Below are positions 40,394 through 44,558 of a stretch of DNA of 44,558 bases, in pieces (position 1 is the stretch's first letter; each line of letters starts with the position of its first letter). The stretch is taken from assembly GCA_050732935.1 (NCBI GenBank), contig JBOHRW010000069.1:1-44558 (forward strand), in the 5' to 3' direction. The translations under genes were made by a program, and so were the position numbers. This DNA comes from DASRVA01 sp050732935 (GTDB lineage Bacteria; Gemmatimonadota; Gemmatimonadetes; JACCXV01; JAHWKZ01). The notes below the pieces were generated by a model. It was not told where the DNA came from. It did not search any database and saw only the letters and a list, made by a program, of their open reading frames with translations.

Positions 40394-41840
40394 GCACCTC
40401 GCCCGTCATCTCGAGCGGTTCCGGACCGGCCGCGAGCCGCGGACGCACCCGCTCGCGCAGGAATTCCTCGACCTGTTCGGGGGCTCGCCCGACATGGCGC
40501 GCCGGGTCGGCCGCCGCCCCCCACGACGATTCGGGAACTCCGGCGAAGCCCTCGTCGTTCGCCAGACGGCTGAGGAGATCGTTGGATTCGCCGGCCTCCA
40601 GCCGGGCCGCGACCTCGCGGGCCTGGACGCGGATACGCTCGTGTAGCGCCTGACGGTCACCACCCGCCTCCACCGCCTCCATGAGGAGTCGCTCGCTGGC
40701 CAGGAACGGGAGCTCGCGCTCCAGGTGCCTCCGAATCGCTCCCGGCTGCACCTCGAGACCGCCGGCGATGTCGTGGTACAGCACGAGCAGAGCGTCCACG
40801 GTAAGGAACAGCTCGGGGATCGCGATCCGCTTGTTGGCCGAGTCGTCGAGGCTCCGCTCCAGCCACTGGGTGGCGGCGGTGTGGTCGAGGTTGCCGGCGA
40901 GCTCGATGGCGAACCGTCCGAGCGCGGTCATCCTCTCGGCCCGCATCGGGTTGCGCTTGTACGGCATGGCCGAGGAGCCGATCTGGCGCTCTCCAAAGGG
41001 CTCCAGGACCTCGCCCAGGTGCTGCAGGAGCCGCAGGTCGTGGCCGAACTTGCCCGCCGACACCGCCACGCCCTTCAACGTCGCCCCCCATCCCGCGTCC
41101 ACCTTGCGGGGATAGGTCTGGCCGGTCACCGGGAACGCCTCCGCCACGTCGAGCTTCTCGAGGACACGGCGCTCCAGCTCGCGTACCGCGTCGTGGTCGC
41201 CGCCGGTCAGGGCCAGGAACGAGGCCTGTGTGCCGGTCGTGCCCTTCAGCCCGCGCAGCCGGAAGCTCTCCAGCCGCCACGCGATCTCGTCCAGGTCCAG
41301 CAGCAGATCCTGGATCCACAGGCAGGCGCGCTTGCCGACGGTCGTCGGCTGGGCGGGCTGAAAGTGGGTCCAGGCGAGGGTCGGGAGATCCGCGTGACGC
41401 TCGGCGAAGTCGGCCAGGCGCTCGACCACGCACAGGGTTTTCCGCTCGACGATGCTGAGCGCCTGGCGCATGATCAGCTGATCGCCGTTGTCGACCACGT
41501 AGGCGCTCGTCGCTCCGAGGTGAAGGATCGGCCGCGCCTCCGGAGCCGCCTCCCCGAAGAGATGGACGTGCGCCATCACGTCGTGGCGGAGCTCCTTCTC
41601 GAGCTCGCCGGCGCGCGCCAGGTCGATCCTGTCGGCAGCCCCGCGAAGGGCGTCGACCTGCTCTTCGGTGACGCCGCCGATCCCCAGCTCGCACTGGGCT
41701 TCGGCGAGGGCGATCCACAACCGGCGCCAGGTCCGGAACCGCATGCGGTCGGAGAAGACAGCCAGCATCTCGCCGCTGGCGTAACGAGACACGAGGGGAT
41801 GCTCGAACCGATCGCCCGCCTCGGATGGCGCACGAGTCAT
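40386..41840 (-). CDS. purB: Adenylosuccinate lyase
   Basis: 484 residues. Acts twice in purine synthesis, splitting fumarate from SAICAR and adenylosuccinate. HDVMAHVHLFGEAAPEARPI, ILHLGATSAYVVDNGD, TLAWTHFQPAQPTTVGKRA (catalytic His) and the flexible signature loop GSSAMPYKRNPMRAERMT are present. Long for the bacterial form of about 430-475 residues. The ATG overlaps the purE stop (ATGA). Purine genes purE and purB are adjacent but purK is not here. Confidence 0.96.
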   Translation of the reverse strand: MTRAPSEAGDRFEHPLVSRYASGEMLAVFSDRMRFRTWRRLWIALAEAQCELGIGGVTEEQVDALRGAADRIDLARAGELEKELRHDVMAHVHLFGEAAPEARPILHLGATSAYVVDNGDQLIMRQALSIVERKTLCVVERLADFAERHADLPTLAWTHFQPAQPTTVGKRACLWIQDLLLDLDEIAWRLESFRLRGLKGTTGTQASFLALTGGDHDAVRELERRVLEKLDVAEAFPVTGQTYPRKVDAGWGATLKGVAVSAGKFGHDLRLLQHLGEVLEPFGERQIGSSAMPYKRNPMRAERMTALGRFAIELAGNLDHTAATQWLERSLDDSANKRIAIPELFLTVDALLVLYHDIAGGLEVQPGAIRRHLERELPFLASERLLMEAVEAGGDRQALHERIRVQAREVAARLEAGESNDLLSRLANDEGFAGVPESSWGAAADPARHVGRAPEQVEEFLRERVRPRLAAGPEPLEMTGEVRV

Positions 41841-42250
41841 CGGGCGGCGGTCTGTCCCAGGATCCGCAGGGCGAGGTGTCCGGCGTTGGCCCCGCTGTCG
41901 ATCCCAACCGCGGCGACCGGCACCCCCGGAGGCATCATCGTGATCGCCAGGAGCGCGTCGATCCCCTTGAGCGGGCCCGCGCCCACCGGCAGCCCGATCA
42001 CCGGCAGCGAGGTATGCGCGGCCACGACCCCCGGCAGCGCGGCGGCCAGCCCGGCGGCGGCGATCACGACGCCATAGCCCGCGTCCGCCGCGCCCCGGGC
42101 CAGCTCGGCCACTCGGTCGGGCGTGCGGTGGGCGGAGGCGATCTCCACCGTGCAATCGACCCCCGCCTCGCGGAGCACCTTCTCCGCCTTGTCCACGATC
42201 GGCCGATCGGATTCCGAACCCGCCACGATCAGGACCTTCGCGTTGCTCAT
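41837..42250 (-). CDS. purE: N5-carboxyaminoimidazole ribonucleotide mutase PurE
   Basis: 137 residues, shorter than the usual 160. VLIVAGSESDRPIVDKAEKV is the phosphate-binding start; EIASAHRTPDRVAEL carries the catalytic His; VIAAAGLAAALPGVVAAHT and IGLPVGAGPLKGIDALLAI follow. ATG at 42250 is preceded by GAGAGGGGTGGG, a strong site. The absence of purK suggests either purK elsewhere or a class II PurE that uses CO2 directly; the sequence does not decide. Confidence 0.93.
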   Translation of the reverse strand: MSNAKVLIVAGSESDRPIVDKAEKVLREAGVDCTVEIASAHRTPDRVAELARGAADAGYGVVIAAAGLAAALPGVVAAHTSLPVIGLPVGAGPLKGIDALLAITMMPPGVPVAAVGIDSGANAGHLALRILGQTAAR

Positions 42251-42284
42251 CCCACCCCTCTCATGCCTGAATCATCGCAGCCGT

Positions 42285-43178
42285 TCACTCGATCCAGTCG
42301 TGGAAGTCGTCACTGATCGTCCCCCGTCGCTTGTATCTCAGCATCGCATCCTGACATGAGCAAGCGTAGGCCAGCTCCGGCAGAAGCTCCAGGAACCGGG
42401 ACGTGAACTCCGGAAGCCGTTCCAGGGCCTCCTCCAGCCTCACCCGCTCTGGATCGGCATCGACCTCGGATACTCCCTCCGCGTACGCCGTGACGTAGGT
42501 CACCGGGTGGTAGCACATCTCGAGCTCTCGCGCCAGGAAGGCCTCGGGCGCCAGGGTCATGCCCGCCAGGTCGGCGCCCATCGACCGTAGCATCCGGACC
42601 TCGGCCGGCGTCTCGAACCGGGGTCCCTCGCTGACCGCGTATACGGCGCTCTCCACCGTCTCACCGATCAGCTCCTCGAGGACCTGCCGCAGCAGCCCCT
42701 CGAGCGAGGGGCAGAACACAGGTCGCTGACGGAGCAGGCCGATGCCTCGATTCTCGAAGAAGGTGGTAGGCCGGTGACGGGTGAGATCGATGAGATCGGC
42801 GGGCAGGACGAACTGTCCGATCCGAAAGCGGGGGTTCAGGGCCCCCGGCCCGCTCCAGGCCACCACGCGGCTGACGCCGAGCTCCTTGAGCGCCCAGACG
42901 TTGGCCCGGTAGTTCACGAAGGGGGCGGATACCGCATATCCCTTCTCTCCATGGCGCGGGAGGAAGTAGAAGCGACGACCGCCCTCCTCCATGAAGAGGA
43001 TCGGCGACGAGCAGCCGAACGGGGTCTCCTTGACCACGACGTCGACCAGGGTACCCAGTCGATGGCGGGCGAGCTGGTACACCTTCCCGCCGGCGATGAA
43101 GGCGACGTCGCTGAATTGATCGTCGTAGTCGCCGGACAGGATGCGTGGCAGGACTTCGGCTCTCGGCTCCTCGACCAC
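42285..43178 (-). CDS. MTAP/PNP-family nucleoside phosphorylase with altered base site
   Basis: 297 residues of the MTAP branch. RRFYFLPRHGEKGYAVSAPF and VNYRANVWALKELGV mark the family; AVYAVSEGPRFETPAEVRML and MGADLAGMTLAPEAFLAREL follow. The stretch after that, normally VTDYDxW (6-aminopurine) or VTNxAxG (6-oxopurine), reads VTAYAEGVSEV, with Ala at the base-reading position. The C-terminal ACSCQDAML carries the CxC pair common in this family. The substrate is therefore open. GTG at 43178 is 11 bases after the rnc stop; an upstream extension overlapping rnc is unlikely. Confidence 0.85.
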   Translation of the reverse strand: MVEEPRAEVLPRILSGDYDDQFSDVAFIAGGKVYQLARHRLGTLVDVVVKETPFGCSSPILFMEEGGRRFYFLPRHGEKGYAVSAPFVNYRANVWALKELGVSRVVAWSGPGALNPRFRIGQFVLPADLIDLTRHRPTTFFENRGIGLLRQRPVFCPSLEGLLRQVLEELIGETVESAVYAVSEGPRFETPAEVRMLRSMGADLAGMTLAPEAFLARELEMCYHPVTYVTAYAEGVSEVDADPERVRLEEALERLPEFTSRFLELLPELAYACSCQDAMLRYKRRGTISDDFHDWIE

Positions 43179-43189
43179 CGAATCTTCGA

Positions 43190-43972
43190 TCAGCGCGAGG
43201 AGTCCCGTCCCGGGATGCTCGCCTCGACCCGGGCGAGTCGGTCCAGCGCATCCAGGGCGGCCTCCTTCTCCGCCTCCTTCTTCGTCCTTCCCCAACCCGA
43301 CCCGAGGGCCTCGCCCTCCAGCCAGACCTGGCATCGGAAGTTGACGTCCTCTCGGTCGCCCGGTGCCGAGATGGCCCGGTTCGTCCGGTAGGTAAGCTGG
43401 CCGCGCCCGAGCTCGTGGATCGTCTCCTGCAGGCGGTTCTTGGCCGTGTGAAAGCCCTCATCGTGCTCGAGGTCCAGCGACAGCACGCGCTCGTGGATGA
43501 ACCCCCGCGCGACCTCGAGCCCACCGTCCAGGTAGAGCGCTCCGATGACCGCCTCCAGGGAGTCGGCCGCGATCTTCCGCCGACCCCCTCCCGAAAGCAG
43601 ATTCTGGTCGTCGCCGGTCTGGATACAATCCGGCAGCCCGATCAGCTCGCTGGCCCCGGCCAGGAATCGCCGTGAAATGATGTGCGCCCGCAGCTGGGAC
43701 AGGGTCCCCTCCTGGGCATCCGGATGACGGGAGAAGAGCCATTCGCTCACCACGAGGTTCAGGATCGAGTCGCCGAGGAACTCCATCCGCTCGTACGACT
43801 GGCCCCGATTGTTCGAATGCAGCAGCGACGAGGGGTGGGTGGTGGCGCGGACCAGCAGGTCGGGATCGCGAAAGGGATGGTGCAGCACCGCTTGCAGCTG
43901 GGCGAGACGATCCTCGTCCGCGGATTTGCCGGAGCTGCCCGTCAGCCTGCCCAGCAACCGACGGAAGTTCAT
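43190..43972 (-). CDS. rnc: Ribonuclease III
   Basis: 260 residues. Cuts double-stranded RNA in rRNA processing and regulation. The signature YERMEFLGDSILNLVVSEWL (split here as ERMEFLGDSIL) and the metal site KIAADSLEAVIGALYLDGG are present. The dsRNA-binding domain has NRLQETIHELGRGQLTYRTN and GRTKKEAEKEAALDAL. The ATG at 43972 is three bases after the fabF stop; the order acpP-fabF-rnc is conserved in bacteria. Confidence 0.97.
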   Translation of the reverse strand: MNFRRLLGRLTGSSGKSADEDRLAQLQAVLHHPFRDPDLLVRATTHPSSLLHSNNRGQSYERMEFLGDSILNLVVSEWLFSRHPDAQEGTLSQLRAHIISRRFLAGASELIGLPDCIQTGDDQNLLSGGGRRKIAADSLEAVIGALYLDGGLEVARGFIHERVLSLDLEHDEGFHTAKNRLQETIHELGRGQLTYRTNRAISAPGDREDVNFRCQVWLEGEALGSGWGRTKKEAEKEAALDALDRLARVEASIPGRDSSR

Positions 43973-43975
43973 GGG

Positions 43976-44558
43976 CTACTCCTCGTAGCGCTTCAGCGCC
44001 AGGGTCGCATTGTGGCCCCCGAATCCGAACGAGTTGGTGAGCGCGGCGCGCACGGAACGCTCGCGCATCTCGTTCGGCACGTAATCCAGGTCGCAGGCCG
44101 GATCGGGGGTCTCGTAGTTGATGGTCGGCGGTATCCTTCCCTCGGCTAGCACCATGGAGGTGATCACGAACTCCAGACCGCCCGCTCCACCGAGCAGATG
44201 CCCGGTCATCGACTTCGTCGATCCGACCATGAGCTCGTGGGCATGGTCGCCGAAGACCGTTTTGATGGCCTCCGTCTCGTACAAGTCGTTGAGCGGTGTC
44301 GAGGTCCCGTGGGCGTTGATGTAATCGATGTCCTCGGGGTTCAGCTCAGCCTCCTCCAGCGCGCGTCGCATGGCACGAGCGGCCCCTTCACCGTGGGGTG
44401 ACGGAGCGGTGATGTGATGGGCGTCGGCAGTCATCCCGATTCCGACGACCTCGGCGTGGATCGTGGCCTTTCGGTCGCGGGCTCTTTCCAGTTCCTCGAG
44501 GATCACCATGCCGGCGCCCTCACCGAGAACGAAGCCGTCGCGATCGGCGTCGAACGGA
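43976..44558 (-). CDS. fabF: Beta-ketoacyl-ACP synthase II, N-terminus cut by window edge
   Basis: Last 193 or so residues of the elongating condensing enzyme of fatty acid synthesis. Visible: RDGFVLGEGAGMVILEELE, the first catalytic His in YINAHGTSTPLNDLYET, the second in VGSTKSMTGHLLGGAGGLEF and the C-terminal NSFGFGGHNATLALKRYE. The Cys nucleophile lies outside the window. The C-terminus is complete. Confidence 0.96.
   Translation of the reverse strand, partial: PFDADRDGFVLGEGAGMVILEELERARDRKATIHAEVVGIGMTADAHHITAPSPHGEGAARAMRRALEEAELNPEDIDYINAHGTSTPLNDLYETEAIKTVFGDHAHELMVGSTKSMTGHLLGGAGGLEFVITSMVLAEGRIPPTINYETPDPACDLDYVPNEMRERSVRAALTNSFGFGGHNATLALKRYEE

Overview
The window is about 44.6 kb of GC-rich, gene-dense bacterial chromosome. 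Nearly every gene lies on the minus strand; only rpsT and one 42-residue membrane peptide are on the plus strand. The bacterium is a diderm with lipid A: it has lpxA, lpxC-fabZ, lpxD, lpxK, skp, bamA and lolD/lolE. It also carries the mcsA-mcsB-clpC arginine-phosphorylation module best known from Firmicutes. The lpxC-fabZ fusion, prfB-lysS-lolE-lolD order, very high GC and heavy use of GTG/TTG starts fit Gemmatimonadota best, or another FCB-group lineage. That placement is inference from gene content. No insertion sequence, phage, CRISPR array or other mobile DNA was seen, and no gene-free stretch exceeds about 175 bases.

Layout in transcription order (right to left). 44.6-37.8 kb: fabF (cut by the window edge), rnc, an MTAP-type nucleoside phosphorylase, purE, purB, a TsaC/YrdC-like gene, a YwlE-type phosphatase, a secreted TPR protein and comF. 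37.8-34.1 kb: gapA-pgk-tpiA, then secG-tRNA-Leu(GAG) from its own promoter, closed by a strong two-way terminator. 33.8-28.6 kb: ytxH-like gene, an 80-residue unknown, a TPR protein, then archease-rtcB-class II aldolase-degV, which may be an RNA-repair unit. rpsT converges on degV. 28.1-22.1 kb: M50 protease, trpS, scpA, scpB, rluB, a large unrecognised Rossmann protein and an ECF sigma factor. 22.0-19.4 kb: anti-sigma factor behind a close match to an ECF promoter, a lipoprotein and apbE. 19.4-13.7 kb: GGDEF regulator, prfB with a programmed frameshift, lysS, lolE, lolD. 13.7-9.5 kb: mcsA-mcsB-clpC. 9.5-1 kb: bamA, skp, lpxD, lpxC-fabZ, lpxA, a tiny membrane peptide, a DUF374 acyltransferase, lpxK and nadB (cut by the left edge).

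Functional themes are outer-membrane biogenesis, quality control by phosphoarginine tagging (writer McsB, reader/protease ClpC, probable eraser YwlE-like), translation (prfB, lysS, trpS, rpsT, tRNA-Leu, tsaC, rluB), lower glycolysis, purine synthesis and chromosome segregation. Stop/start overlaps of the ATGA, GTGA, TTGA and TGATG types join most neighbours, so translational coupling appears common.

Points most worth a second look: the phosphoarginine system in an LPS-bearing diderm; the ECF-type promoter ahead of the anti-sigma gene; two promoters placed so close to start codons that leaderless mRNAs are predicted (secG, archease); comF without any usual start codon; an MTAP-family enzyme lacking the usual base-reading residue; a DUF374 acyltransferase whose signature motif is replaced by a small duplication; and a hairpin built from two converging stop codons.
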